Below are positions 1 to 11,068 of a stretch of DNA of 64,000 nucleotides, one piece after another. A program made the position numbers and the translations under genes. Below the pieces are notes generated by a model. That model had not been told where the DNA came from. It saw only the letters and a program-made list of their open reading frames with translations, and ran no database searches. Position 1 is the first letter of the stretch; each line of letters begins with the position of its first letter. Origin of the DNA: Morinoia aosen (lineage: Eukaryota; Arthropoda; Malacostraca; Amphipoda; Talitridae); NCBI GenBank assembly GCA_030386875.1, contig CM059559.1:62386392-62450391 (forward strand), in the 5' to 3' direction.

Positions 1-900
1 AGCGCCGGGCCGCTACTGCCCTCTAGGGAAAAAACTCTGGGATGGTGTGGGGAGGGTGTACCTCCTTTGGAGGCCGGGCAAAGCCCAGGGCAGCACTCTG
101 GCCGCGTCCCCGAGAACAAGGAAGGGTTGGGACCTTTCGCAGTTCGACGAACTGGCGCCCCCACCGCGAGCAGGCGTCCCATTGGAGGGTACCTAAGGGA
201 TCGAAACATTTAGCGATGCAAGAAAGAACGAATCTTTTGGTAATTTTAGGAGACTCCGTGTTGGAAGGCGGAAATGCAATTCGAATGCGGTCAGTTTCAG
301 GACAATAATTATAGCCTAACACTTTCACCTCAGTATCTGCAAGATCACTGGCTAAGTCATCTTGCAAGAAGGCGCTCTGTTATTGAGGGGCATTAGTACA
401 CCATGATCTAAGGTCAAAACCTCCCGACTTCATACGTTCAAGCGTAGTTGCGCAGATATTTTCAAGCTCTTTTTCATCGTTACCGGTAATGAAGAGGTTA
501 TCTACATACATGCAGTAAGTCAGGAAATGGTTACACAAGTCATCAGGAAATTTCTGAAGTTGGTGTTTGATGACATAATTTAAGATGAATGGGCTTGCTA
601 TGAACCCGAAAACTATAGTAGTGTAACGGTACAGGACCAATTTTCCCCCTCTTTTCCATAGCACACAGAATTTGTCACGGTCAGACTCAGAACTAAGCTT
701 AATCTGAAGGAAAGCTTTCCTGATGTCAGAAAGCACAAGGTATTTATCTTTACGTAATTAATTAACAAGTTGAACAGATCACTCATCGGATCAACCCCAG
801 GAAAAGAAGCCTCATTAAGGGGAGGGCCATCATTGGTTTTTAAGGAACAGTTGAGGACAGGGCGCACTTTGGTTGTACTTTGGGAATCTCTAACGACTTC
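1..900 (-). pseudogene. BEL/Pao retrotransposon pol fragment (reverse transcriptase), broken
   Basis: The minus strand reads a Pao-type reverse transcriptase in pieces. About 900-760 holds the motif RPVLNCSLK followed by GPPLNEASFPG. 736-380 holds the palm, with DIRKAFLQIKL, a PFGxxxSPF-like stretch (FGFIASPFIL) and YVDN at the catalytic YxDD position. 367-23 holds the connecting segment KVLGYNYCPETD and TKRFVLSCIAKCFDPLG, typical of the Pao region after RT. The first two pieces are in different frames, so there is a frameshift near 740-770. A TAA at 380-382 separates the second and third. The fragment runs off the left edge. It is a dead relic of an LTR element; no LTR is visible. Family assignment rests on motif recognition only. 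Confidence 0.75.
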
Positions 901-904
901 TCTG

Positions 905-1343
905 TTGGAGGCCTATTTACCGCTCCAAGCACAATGCGTTTACCATCTCTAGACAGTTCTACGAAGAGTGATTCTATATGATCCTGATTCATTGTTGCAC
1001 TTGCTGTGGTTCTCGAGTCTATGTGGTTAGATATATATGTGCTGATGCCTCCGCCTCGCTGTTTTTTTCGTAGCGAATGGTAACTATGATAATTTTCAAA
1101 TCGAATCATGTCTCTGGACGAGTCATCTAGGTAGCTTTCGGTGAAGCTAATCACGTCTAGGTTATATTTAAGTTCAGTAATAGTACATTGTACCTCTTCC
1201 AATTTTGGATAGAGTGACCTACAGTTCCAACACAGGAGTGAGAAATCACGGTGAGTTATTCGTATAGTTTCGTGGAATTTTGATGTATTAGTATACCTAC
1301 TAGGGGCCTGACTAGGGGCCTGAGGAACCCCTATCATGTACAT
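905..1343 (-). pseudogene. LINE endonuclease domain fragment (CR1/Jockey-like ORF2 start)
   Basis: An open minus-strand frame encodes the N-terminal part of an apurinic-type endonuclease of a non-LTR retrotransposon. It has LLCWNCRSLYPKLEEVQ, then LDVISFTESYLDD, then RGGGISTYISNHIDS and VLGAVNRPP, the usual order of an EN domain in CR1/Jockey-type ORF2. The frame runs without a stop into the BEL/Pao fragment near 900, so two unrelated elements are fused there and the RT of this LINE is missing. The ORF1 relic lies upstream on the same strand at 2051-3455, so both are probably one LINE copy. Clade assignment is approximate. Confidence 0.7.
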
Positions 1344-2050
1344 TCCCTGTAAAGTATCATGTCAATGATGCTAGCCACCCTCTACTAAAAAGAGGAAAAG
1401 GCTTGGTATATACCTATAGTATATACATATAGCATACCTACACTCCTGAGAGTCGTTTAGGTTTGGATATATTCTGTTTAAATAATTGGGATCTGGGTCG
1501 ATTTCCTCGAATATCTTAGCGTGATCAGTCATTTAAAATTAGTAAACAGTAAGATGTAGGTACTATAGAGCTTAAAACGAAATACAGAGTCATGCTTAAA
1601 GAGATATTCCTGTCTAAGAAACTAGCTTATGAAGTACGAGAGAATAGAGTAAAAATCTAACGCGATTTCGTGAGTACACACAAACTCAGTCCATGAGCGA
1701 ATAATATTGGAGTTCAATATCACAACATTGGTGTAAGCAGATTGCTGCATGGCGGCGTTTTCACAAGTTCTTATACAACAGGTAATAAGTTTTAAAGATT
1801 ATAACGACAATGATATAATCAGATAATATGGTTTACGCCTAATAATAACTTTATTGGTAAAAAAAGAAGTAATTCACAGTAACATTGGTAGTTAAAAAAT
1901 TGCTGATTGCGTTGTTATAAAAGCTCACATACAGCTGTCATAAATGTTCACACACACCTGTTATATATTTGTCAAGATTGAGGTTTAACTGATATCTAAT
2001 CGAGGTGACTGACATGAAACTGACATATCTAATTGAGGTGATTACCCAAT
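1344..2050. other. Spacer between LINE ORF1 and ORF2 relics, no gene seen
   Basis: AT-rich sequence with no open frame of note. It is longer than a usual ORF1-ORF2 spacer, so it may hold another small insertion, but I see no terminal repeats or target duplication. Confidence 0.4.
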
Positions 2051-3455
2051 TTAGTCACCCATGACCTGTTTCGATGACATGTTCAGTTGTTGCATCAGGT
2101 ATTGCTCGAGGTCTTCTGGCGTGTTGATCTCGCGGCGCCGTGAATCTGGGTTACCGGGGTTAAATACGAAGATGTTTCCGTCCTGTGTTCTCGGAATTCC
2201 AATTTATTCTGGGAATTTCATTTTGGCCATTCTAAGGATGTACATAGCGTTAGCTCGTGAAGGTATGAGGTATTCATTTATGAAGAACATTGGTTTCTTT
2301 TCTCGTCAGGCGGTGAGAATTTCAGGTTTCTTGTTATAATTTTTTAGTTCAAATGCAATGTTTCTTCGATCTAAGCTGCCAGTTACTGGTTTTTTCCCCA
2401 TTCTTGTAGCTGACGTGATGTCATCGTCGAAGAGGTCAATGTTGATATTGTCCTTCAGGAGCTGGCAGACTGTATCCTTACAGGTTTCGTTTGTGTTAGA
2501 TTGCGGTAGTTCCCTTCCAGAAATGACAAGAGTGCATTATTTGTCTTCAATGTCTCGGTGCTGATCATTTTTTTCCAACTGGTCGAGACGGGAGGCTAAG
2601 CCATCTATTTTCTCATTCTGTTTTTCGAAAATGTTTTGTGTTCTGCTTCGTGGAGGGAGTATATATGGAGGGAGCATAGCCGTCTGTGAAGGGAACCAGT
2701 TTTTGAGATTTCTTCCATGTTTGTGGTAACCAATAGCCGTCTCGCAAGTGTGACGTCAGCACGGAAGCCAGTTACCTACTAACTACGCTAGGGTGCGCAC
2801 ATGCTCGCTGATTGCTCTTCCAGCTGTTGAGTTTATCGTAATTATTAATTTGGGATTCAAAGACTCCGAAAGATAATAAATTGTGTTTCCTCACTCGAGG
2901 ACACTTAATAATATCAAAATTACTAGCAAAGATACATTAAGAGTTAAAAACTGTAAAGATTACAGGCCCTTGAATATAACAAATTAGAGAGCGACTTGCA
3001 CGCGCACCTCATCCTTCGATTTGTGGAGCGGTACTAATCTTGCTTTGGCAAATGAACGAGTTGTAGAGGAGGCGAGGAGGAGCCAACTTCAGCCAAGCGT
3101 CTGTGGTTGGCTCACGTGGGGGCCTTGCCAATGCCCCAGTCTCCCAACTTTTGCTGCTAATTTGAACCCGATTGGAATCGGCTATGCTCCCTCCATATAT
3201 CCTAGCTCCATGTTCTGCTTCTTTTCCCGCCTTTGTTTCAAATAGCGTTTTAAGGTCGTTTATTTCATTTTGCATTTTATCAATATCACTATTAAATCTT
3301 GTCATCACTGAGTCGAAGTATTTTATTAGGACAGAAACCACTTCCTTACCGTCTTTCGTTAGGCTAGACACATCAGGATATTGACCAAACTTCGGCTGAA
3401 ACTCACTGCTGTTGTTGCTGCTGTTGTTGGTACTGCGTCGTTTGTTAGGTGCCAT
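2051..3455 (-). pseudogene. LINE ORF1 relic (coiled-coil plus FP-like nucleic-acid-binding domain), split by an insertion
   Basis: The ATG at 3455-3453 starts a basic N-terminus (APNKRRS, then an Asn/Ser run). A coiled-coil-like stretch follows (FDSVMTRFNSDIDKMQNEIND). At 3221 the frame enters an inserted inverted-repeat element. On the far side, from about 2638, the coiled coil resumes (NEKIDGLASRLDQLEKND). Then come CTLVISG, DDDITSATRMGKK and FFINEYLIPSRA, the pattern of the FP25K-like domain found in ORF1 proteins of CR1/Jockey-type LINEs. At least three in-frame stops interrupt the second part (after EDIEDK, ILTA and KFPE) and the relic ends at a TAA at 2051-2053. It would have been an RNA-binding partner of the EN/RT protein at 905-1343. 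Now dead. Confidence 0.65.
2650..3210. mobile_element. Non-autonomous inverted-repeat element with 11-bp target duplication (copy 1)
   Basis: Perfect 20-bp inverted repeats lie at 2662-2681 and 3180-3199 (tatatggagggagcatagcc and its complement). A looser extension reaches the edges, where both ends read TGGAG outside-in. The element is flanked by identical 11-bp copies of tgttctgcttc at 2639-2649 and 3211-3221. Removing element and one copy rejoins the LINE ORF1 relic. No transposase is encoded. A second copy in the same orientation, lacking a clear left end, is at 56036-56545, and a left end alone is at 32261-32350. An 11-bp duplication fits Mutator-like elements better than hAT or P (8 bp) or mariner (TA), but the superfamily is not proven. 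Confidence 0.85.
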
Positions 3456-3830
3456 CTTGAAGATTGAGGGAGTTCGGTTCGTTGTGTAAACGAGGGTTGA
3501 ATCCTTTCACACTTTTTGAGGGAATATTATACGCCTAGTTTGATGATTTTTTATGTATCGGGTATTTAAATCCAATTTGAAATCTCATGGCGAGAGTGGG
3601 TACCCATTTAGGTTAGAAGTACATTCGTTCTAACAATAGGCACTTTGTTTCGGAGCGAGCGCAACGCACGTCCTCGCCACACGGAGTCACTGAGGACACT
3701 GAGGACACGTCACTGAAAACACGTTCGTCTAGCCATGCTCATATGGTGTACTGACAGGGCAATATGTGGGTGCGCGTCAATTCCGGTGAACTTATATCAG
3801 TTTTCCTCCTGGAAAATGTACTTAATCTGA
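3456..3830 (-). other. Probable 5' untranslated region of the LINE relic
   Basis: This lies directly upstream (minus strand) of the ORF1 ATG. It is more GC-rich than its surroundings at 3640-3740 and has no open frame. Assigned by position only. Confidence 0.35.
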
Positions 3831-3879
3831 TTATTTTTTGTCATGCATTACATCATCTGAATGGTTGGTCTTCAGGCGA

Positions 3880-4770
3880 CCATCCGGATTTTTGAACTTT
3901 TTTCATCCGATTCGTTTGAAAATTGGCCAGTATATGTATTTTCTGAAAGTAAACAAATTTTACTGTCAATTTTTCGATTTAGGCCTAATTTTTTACGGAA
4001 AATTAGTTTTTCGGCACATTTCTATGTTTATTTCAAACCGTATCTCCTCATTGAGTTTTGATGCTGGAACAAAACCGAAAACAGTTTTAGAATCCTTGAA
4101 ACATTTCTAACAAAAGGATGCTCTGAAATTTTGAAATTTTGAAGAAATATTTTGTGATAAGCGATATTTTATTATTACATCACGAACAATGATATATGAG
4201 TTTTGAGCTGTATAACTTTATTCTCAAATTTAGAAGAAAACAAGCATACTTTTGTTAGAAATGTTCCAAGGATTCTAAAACTGTCTTTGATTTTGTTCTA
4301 GTATCAAAACTCAATGAAGAGATACGGTTTGAATGTTGAAAGTTATTTGTTTTGGGTATAAGCCAAAATGAATTTTTTTTGTTGAAGCGTAATATAATTG
4401 TCAATTCATGTTATTGAATGCATTTTTAATTTCCATTTCGATAATTTACATGCATAACTTCATATTAACACTGTGAATTGTGATTTAAAAAATGGGAAAA
4501 AATAAAATTGTGGACAAATTAAAATTTTTTCAGTCTGATTCTTATCAAATTTGACTAAAATATGTAACTTTTGAAAATAAACACAATTTCATCTATTCAT
4601 TTTTTTTATTCAGGCCTTAGTTTTTGAAGAAAATTGGCATATTGTTTTTTTAATTCATTTTTATGTATATTTCAAGACGTATCAACTCATTGAGTTTTCA
4701 TGCTAGAACAAAACCAAAGACAGTTTTAGAATTCTTGAAGCATTTCTAACTAAAGTATGCTGTGAAATTA
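3880..4770. repeat. Three-copy degenerate repeat: direct, inverted, direct
   Basis: A unit containing the stretch around tattgagttttgatgct.gaacaaaacc appears three times: forward at about 4015-4137, inverted at about 4230-4345, and forward at about 4650-4770. The forward copies share more sequence upstream (about 3880-4015 and 4525-4650), giving ~250-bp direct repeats with an inverted copy between them. The units are diverged. The arrangement suggests a decayed foldback-type element. No coding sequence is evident, although short AT-rich frames cross it. Confidence 0.6.
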
Positions 4771-5929
4771 TCCAATTCCTTTTGGGTTTTCTTTTTATAT
4801 TGGGTCGAAATCGGGTAGAAAATCAAAGATTATTGTCCCTTAACCCCCCCCCCCCCGGGAGGTTTAAGGGGAAATTTTAGTTCTATCTAGTGTCCGTAGC
4901 GCCATAAAATTTTAGGACCGAATAGTCCATCACCTAAGGGTCCTTTTCCAACAAAGACATGAAAAATGCTCATCGGAGGAACAGGGGCCTCAGATGGTCT
5001 CCTTAAAATAGGCTTTCATCGAGTGTTTCTCGTTTTTACAATTGTGTCTATGAATTTGTGTAGCCCATTTTGAACTTAAACGTCATTTTCCTAGTATGTT
5101 TTACACTTTTTCAAATTTTGACATCTGCGTACAGAGTATTGAAAAATTCACTTTGTTACCAATTTTGATCAAAATCGGTTAAAAATGATCTTTTTACAGC
5201 GAAAAATGTTTGTTGTAATGAAAGAGACAAACCCTGTAACTTTTAAAAAACTAAATTTTGCTCATAAAAAGTTACACCATAATGTACGACTATGATGACT
5301 TTACTTGTGGTTAAAAAATTTGCAATGAATTTCCAACACCCTGTGTTATCTACTAGTGTACTAAATACGTCAAAAATGACAGGATTCGATGGTTTCCTCT
5401 ACTAAAGTCTCCAGATATAGATGACAAACATATAGATCCATCCTAATAGTGCTCGCGATAAAAATATTCTTGTACCACCTCAGACTGGAGAAACGCGTAT
5501 AACAGATATGACCTGAATAGAGGCTCTTCCCTCGTTCTTGTCTTTCTCCTATTTTCTGCAATGGTATTACGTTATGAGTCAATAGTTGAATTTTACACGG
5601 GTAGTCCGCTGCCACCAGATGCACAGGACCTCGAATTGATTTAGTAATGAATTAATTAGGAATTATTCGGAAATGCGTTACTGGGTGGCGTTAGCGCGCA
5701 AGCGTTAGCTTTTACGCCCACCCCTATTCATATATCACGTCTCTGGTAGCAATGGTCATAGGGTATATGCTCGTGTTTCTCTTTTGGCGAGTTTATTACG
5801 AGAGGAGAGAGGGAAAATCACGACACCCGAAGCTTTTGATATTTATTTGGGAGGCAAATACTGAACAGCGGGAGCTCACGCGGGCAAGGACTTGGCGACC
5901 ACACAGCTTCGAATGGGACACTCCCACAT
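4771..5929. other. Intergenic DNA, no gene recognised
   Basis: AT-rich sequence with a C homopolymer of about 13 bases near 4845-4858 and a short imperfect GC-rich palindrome near 5690-5715. One minus-strand frame (5370-5624) gives no recognisable product. Confidence 0.4.
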
Positions 5930-6658
5930 TTAGGGTGCGTGCACACTACGAGCGGAGCGAGCGGAGCGGCGCGGCACGGAGCGGAGCGGCGCGGCGCGTG
6001 TGTTCACATGTGAGCTGAGCAGAGCGACCTACACGAGCGTCAGTCGCTATGGAGGATTTCGTGAGTGCGTTTCTACTGCTTGACGGTAAGAAACAGAAAC
6101 GGAAATACTGGGTCCATCCCATCAACTCAAGAAGAGATAGCTATGGCGAATACCACCATCTCTTCGAAGCACTGCGAAATGATGAATCGCGATTCTTCGA
6201 ATATTTACGGATGAAACCAGGAAGTTTTGATGTACTAAAATCCTGTTTAGAAGGAAAAATTTCGAAAATGTAAGACAAATGTGCTATTGACTAATAATTG
6301 GCACATTTTTTTGAGGATACGGGTAAAGTAAAGTAGTTTAAGCAGAGTACTAAAGTAAAGGTTCGTTTTTTTAGATTCAAAGACCGTCTGCATGGTGATC
6401 AGTACTCTCGAATAATCTATAAGTATTGTGACCCGATCTGTTTGTTACTATAAGCTATGTTGGTTGCACCTAACGTAGTTTTAGAACAAGATTTTTCGAG
6501 CACTTTGGTAGGGAGAACTGGCTACTCCAGAACTGGTAAAGTTTTAGCTAAGCCATCATTTTCAGCCATTAGGAATCACGCAATGCAGTCTACTGTAATA
6601 GTAAGCAAATCTGATTTTTCGATTTCAAGTTTCTTTCCAAATAGAAGCGACCTTTATA

Positions 6659-8519
6659 CAGGGCGTTTTTTTTACTTTGAACAAACTTCGAACTTAGGTA
6701 TAAAAACTCAAAATAAATCGATTTTCATGAATGACAAAATGTCCAAAACTCATTAGTTTTCGAGTTATGGCGTCGCAAAGCATGTTTAGAAGTGCAGTTT
6801 ATAACTGGGCCGCACACCAATTGTTATTTAAAGTTGTTAGTTTTCGAGATTGTCGAATACAATTAAAGCATTTCTTCTCATTTCATTATGGGTTATCCAT
6901 TCCATGTAATCAACGACAAGATTTCAAGATGCAATGTGAAACTGAAATAATGAAATAAAATTTATTATTACCAATCTACATTACTGGAACGCACGTGTTG
7001 CAGTATCAGTTCGCCATTTGTTGACACGCCGTTGCACTGTGACCATGGAAAGATTTACCAATGCTGAGAAGGCAGACATGCATTTGATTTATGGAGCTGC
7101 AGGCGGAAATTGTAGGCTCGCTCTGAGGATGTACAGAGAAAGGTTTCCTAGGCGCGAAGTGCCTGATTTCCGGTATATTGCTACTCTGCATACGAGATTG
7201 CGTGACACCGGCAGCTTCAACGTTAACAGAGGGAATGCTGGGTGCGGCCATCAGCCACAGGAGGATAGAATTGGGGAATACTTTGAGCAACATCCACGAA
7301 CCAGCACTCGTGCAGCTGCTCAACGTCTTCGCTTGCGAAACCATACTACTGTGTGGAGGGCACTACATCGTCAGCAATTACATCCGTACCATTTCCAAAG
7401 AATGCATGGGCTCATGCCAGGTGATTTTGAACCTCGTATGCTGTTTTGCCAGTGGTTAATGCAACAGGATAGAATGAATCGCGGGTTCTCAAAACTTATT
7501 CTCTTCACAGATGAAGCTTATTTCTGTCGTGATGGGGTTTTCAACCGTCACAATACTCATTACTGGGCTGGAAATAACCCTCATGTTATTCAGCCTAATA
7601 GTCACCAGCACAGATTTAGTGTCAACGTGTGGGCAGGCATTATTGGCAATAATTTAATTGGTCCGTACCTATTACCTTCTCCTCTCACGGGACCTGCGTA
7701 CACCATCTTCCTACGCGAATTTTTGCCTGAACTACTGGAGGACGTGCCCTTGGAGAAACGCAGGCGAATGTGGTTCCAGCATGACGCAGCGCCAGCACAA
7801 TACTTTCGTGAAACACGCCTGTTAATGAATAACCAATTTCAAAACCGATGGATTGGCAGAGGTGCTCCTGTAGCATGGCCAGCTAGGTCGCCTGATTTGA
7901 CGCCACTGGATTTCTTCTTGTGGGGAACCATGAAGGACCTCGTGTATGCCACTCCTGTTGAATCGGAACAGGATCTGGTTGGACGCATTGTGGACTCAGC
8001 TGGCCGTATTACGGAAATGCCTGGCGTGTTTCAATCTGTAAGGCGCTCACTGGCTGTTAGATGTCGTAAATGTGTTGAAGTTCACGGAGGCCATTTCGAG
8101 TAACTGTTGTAATAAAACTGTATTCAAGTTTGTTCTTGCGTTAAAGTTCTTACGTTAAAGTTTGTATTGATTATGTTTTTTACCTGTGTCCTGCAATGCT
8201 TACTGATTAATGGTTAGCTTACATGATAATAATTGATAATTACTCATTTAGGACAATTTATTTTTATTTTTAAAACGTGTACACGCAAATTTCATTGTGA
8301 AATTACAAAAATACGTGGGGCCCAAAAACCTCTTTAACTATCAAAGGTAGCGCTAAAAATGGTGCGCGCGTGCAATCCTACTTGAAGTTCTAATATTCTT
8401 CAAGTAACTATAACTCGAAAACTAAAGAGTTTTGGACATTTTGTCATTCATGAAAATCGATTTATTTTGAGTTTTTGTACCTAAGTGCGAAGTTTGTTCA
8501 AAGTAAAAAAAACACCCTG
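6659..8519 (+). mobile_element. DD41D mariner (rosa-like), apparently intact
   Basis: TA dinucleotides flank the element at 6657-6658 and 8520-8521. Its ends start CAGGG and finish CCCTG. Terminal inverted repeats are about 110 bp (6659-6768 and 8410-8519) with only a few mismatches, long for a mariner. One open transposase frame (7045-8103) fills the middle, and AATAAA follows at 8111-8116. The element lies in the first intron of the older Harbinger transposase. Closely matched ends, clean TA duplication and an open frame suggest a recent arrival. Confidence 0.9.
7045..8103 (+). CDS. Mariner-type transposase, DD41D catalytic triad
   Basis: This is an intact 352-residue protein from ATG 7045. 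The same frame is open upstream to 7018 but without an ATG, so 7045 is chosen. The N-terminal ~110 residues form a helix-turn-helix-type DNA-binding region (FTNAEKADMHLIYGAAGGN; STRAAAQRLRL). Catalytic aspartates are D156 (ILFTDEAYF), D247 (WFQHDAAPAQ) and D289 (SPDLTPLDFFLWG). Taking the last D of SPDLxPxD as the third ligand, as in Mos1, gives 41 residues between the second and third, the spacing of the rosa group. Length is normal for the superfamily. It would bind the 110-bp inverted repeats and excise or insert at TA. No stop or frameshift was found. Confidence 0.9.
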   Translation: MERFTNAEKADMHLIYGAAGGNCRLALRMYRERFPRREVPDFRYIATLHTRLRDTGSFNVNRGNAGCGHQPQEDRIGEYFEQHPRTSTRAAAQRLRLRNHTTVWRALHRQQLHPYHFQRMHGLMPGDFEPRMLFCQWLMQQDRMNRGFSKLILFTDEAYFCRDGVFNRHNTHYWAGNNPHVIQPNSHQHRFSVNVWAGIIGNNLIGPYLLPSPLTGPAYTIFLREFLPELLEDVPLEKRRRMWFQHDAAPAQYFRETRLLMNNQFQNRWIGRGAPVAWPARSPDLTPLDFFLWGTMKDLVYATPVESEQDLVGRIVDSAGRITEMPGVFQSVRRSLAVRCRKCVEVHGGHFE

Positions 8520-11068
8520 TATACTAGAATCTCTTTACATTAAAAAATTGAAACCAGCTCGAAATTCAATGTTGTCATCATTCCAGTTAGAAATAGCCTG
8601 ATATTATAAAAGAAATTGCATTATAAGCTCTCTTTTCCGTTTTATATTATTATTATTAATTTTGAGTTATATTCCTTTGTCTTTTCGCCATGTCGTCTTT
8701 TTTGTATTTTTATTCGCTTGTACAGGTGTTGATAATGGCTTGAGCCTAAAGCCGAAACGTTCAGGAATTAAAGTGAATTTTAAATCAACTATCTTTACCA
8801 TCATTTTCATTCCAAAATTAAAGTCGTTACATAAAATTTGTATTATTTTACAGGACTACAGGCTTTCGTAGGCCAGTTCTAACGGAAGAGCGTCTTGTGG
8901 CAACTTTGAGGTTAGTGCAAGTAAAATAATTACCTTCAGAATTTTAGGGTTGGGCTAGACAAAGTAGAATGCAAAATACTCACGAATACTGACTTTGTTT
9001 ACCTGGCACAACCCTGCAATTACTGTAGGTCACACTTTAAAAAAGGGTTCCAATTTATTTATTAGGCATGTTCCTATTCAAACAATTACCATTCATCAGG
9101 CCTATGCACTGAAGAATATGCTGTTGGATCTTTTGGGCCATCATATTGGTTAGATGGGATATGAATTGTATATGTTTGCTGGACGTGAGATGCTCCCTGG
9201 GCACAACTGGTGTCCATTTGTTCCAGTAATGCCTTCGAAGTGATTCGCTTCAATTCCAGCTTAGTTTGTATGAGAAGTCTTCTGTCTTCAATTTGCTTCA
9301 GGTCATTGTGGCCAAATCCATAGCAAAAACTTCCAATGGATCTTTTTTTCTTCCATTTTTTGCCTTGTAATTGCAAAACTTTCTCTCAATCGATTGAGCT
9401 TCTCTTGCTCAATGTTGTCAGAACATGCCTTTATGCACCTTTTCCGCTTTGACTGCGAACCTGTGCTTGCAGAAGTAGTCGATGCCTCGCTTGGAGATCT
9501 GTTTTCGACTGAGGGTATTCCAGAGGCCTGGAGTGCTTGTTCCACCAGATCTTGCCCATCATTTTCCTCTAATTGGTCGTATGTGTCATCGAAGCTTTGG
9601 TCATCGTAGTCTTGTCCACTACATTGTTCGTTCTCGGGGTGACTTGATGTCATTGTACGTCCTATGAATTCATCTTTCATGAAGAGAAGCTTTGTAAAAT
9701 AGGGCCATGTAATTTGAGAGTATTTTTCATTGGCCGGGGCACCAGATTTCGTTTTCGGCAGGGAATTTACTTGCTTTCTCATGGCGTCTTTTAGAGATTT
9801 CAGGCGGTCCTTGACCTCGCTAACTGAAAAAAATGAAAGATAACGAAAAGAGTTAGCAAAATATTGTGTTGTAAAAAAATCGTCAAAAGTATTGAGTAAA
9901 GAAGAGTAGTTCCTCACGATTGTATTCTTACCAATAAGCAAATCCCAAGTAATTTTTTATGTTATTTTTTTTATCGCAGGTTTTTGGCGACGGGATCATC
10001 ATTCAGGTCATGGGCGTTTTCTTCCCGCCTTGGAGTATCTACCGTAGCTGGCATTGTCAAGGAGACTTGCTTGGCTATTTGGGAATTACGGGCAATGTAT
10101 CTGCCAATGCCGACAAGACAATCCCTTCAAGATACAGCAGAGGAGTTCCTTGATAGATGGAACTTCCCTAACACCATTGGTTGTATCGACGGTAAACATA
10201 TTCGCCTTCAATGCCCAGAGAACAGTGGTTCCAATTATTGAAACAACAAAAAATTCTTCTCACTTGTGCCACAAGGTGTTGTTGGCCCGGATCTCAAATT
10301 CCTCTTTGTGGATGTCGGAGCGTACGGGAAGGAGAGCGATGGAGGAATTTTTGGAAGATCAAAAATTAAGCATCTTTTGGACTCCAATGCATTCGACCTC
10401 CCAGCAACTGCCACAACTACTTCACACTTGCAAACAAAATTGCCATTCTTCCTACTTGGAGACGCAGCGTACCCGCTACGGAAAGACCTCATCACCCCTT
10501 ACATCACCGGCATGTCCTATGAAAAGCGAGTGTTCAACTACAGACATTCGCGTTGCCGTCGTTGCGTTGAAAGCGCATTCGGAATTCTAGCCGGAAAGTG
10601 GCGTGTTCTTCGCACAGCTATGGAAGTCAGCGTTGACAGTGCAACTGTTATCACAATGGCGACAATAGTTCTCCATAACTTTGTTATGTCAATGGAAAAA
10701 AAGATGTTAATGATTATGAAGATTGGCGCGATGACCATACTGCGACACGGCAAACCCTGTATCGCGGAAGACCATCGGCTTATCCCTCTTGGATCCATGA
10801 CCAGCTCAAAAATTATGTAAATGGAGTGGGTGCGGTTCCATGGCAAGCTGATAAAGTTCGGTAAAGTTTATATAGCAAATGACAATGTAACTGGGGGTGT
10901 TTTTTTGTTAGTTTAAACAATTACACAGGTGAGAAAGAACTTTATAATTCAGCAATTGTTATTCACAATATTATCTTTTTTTGAGATGTGTAACTGTTTA
11001 TTATCTAAAATTTGTGAAAATATACTGTCAAAGGGGAGCTTATAAAACATATGTTACCAACTAACATA

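Larger units (their letters stand above)
6049..10864 (+). pseudogene. PIF/Harbinger transposase, three exons, with one nonsense codon and one frameshift
   Basis: Exon 1 is 6049-6269 (ATG; KYWVHPINSRRDSYGEY and FFEYLRMKPGSFD are the N-terminal signature) with donor gtaaga. Exon 2 is 8854-8910 (GFRRPVLTEERLVATL) with acceptor ttacag and donor gttagt. Exon 3 starts at 9980 after acceptor tcgcag (FLATGSSFRSWAF). The codon phases join exactly at both introns. Exon 3 has the catalytic segments CIDGKHIRLQ, LLGDAAYPL and ESAFGILAGKWRVL, the DDE of this family. An in-frame TGA at 10239-10241 interrupts the conserved site after SGSNY. The A-run near 10696-10702 has shifted frame: the family-like C-terminus ending VPWQADKVR continues in another frame to TAA at 10862-10864. 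Intron 1 contains the whole DD41D mariner. The enzyme would cut and paste the element; this copy looks inactive. Confidence 0.85.

Noticed and set aside
3009..3455. Full 148-codon frame as one protein
   Set aside because: Only the first ~80 codons are LINE ORF1; the rest reads into the inserted inverted-repeat element.
5340..5365. CACCCTGT sequence as a mariner end
   Set aside because: No partner end, no transposase and no TA-flanked copy nearby.
5752..6018. 88-codon plus-strand frame at the Harbinger left end
   Set aside because: Composition comes from GC-rich terminal repeats, and it crosses the element boundary.
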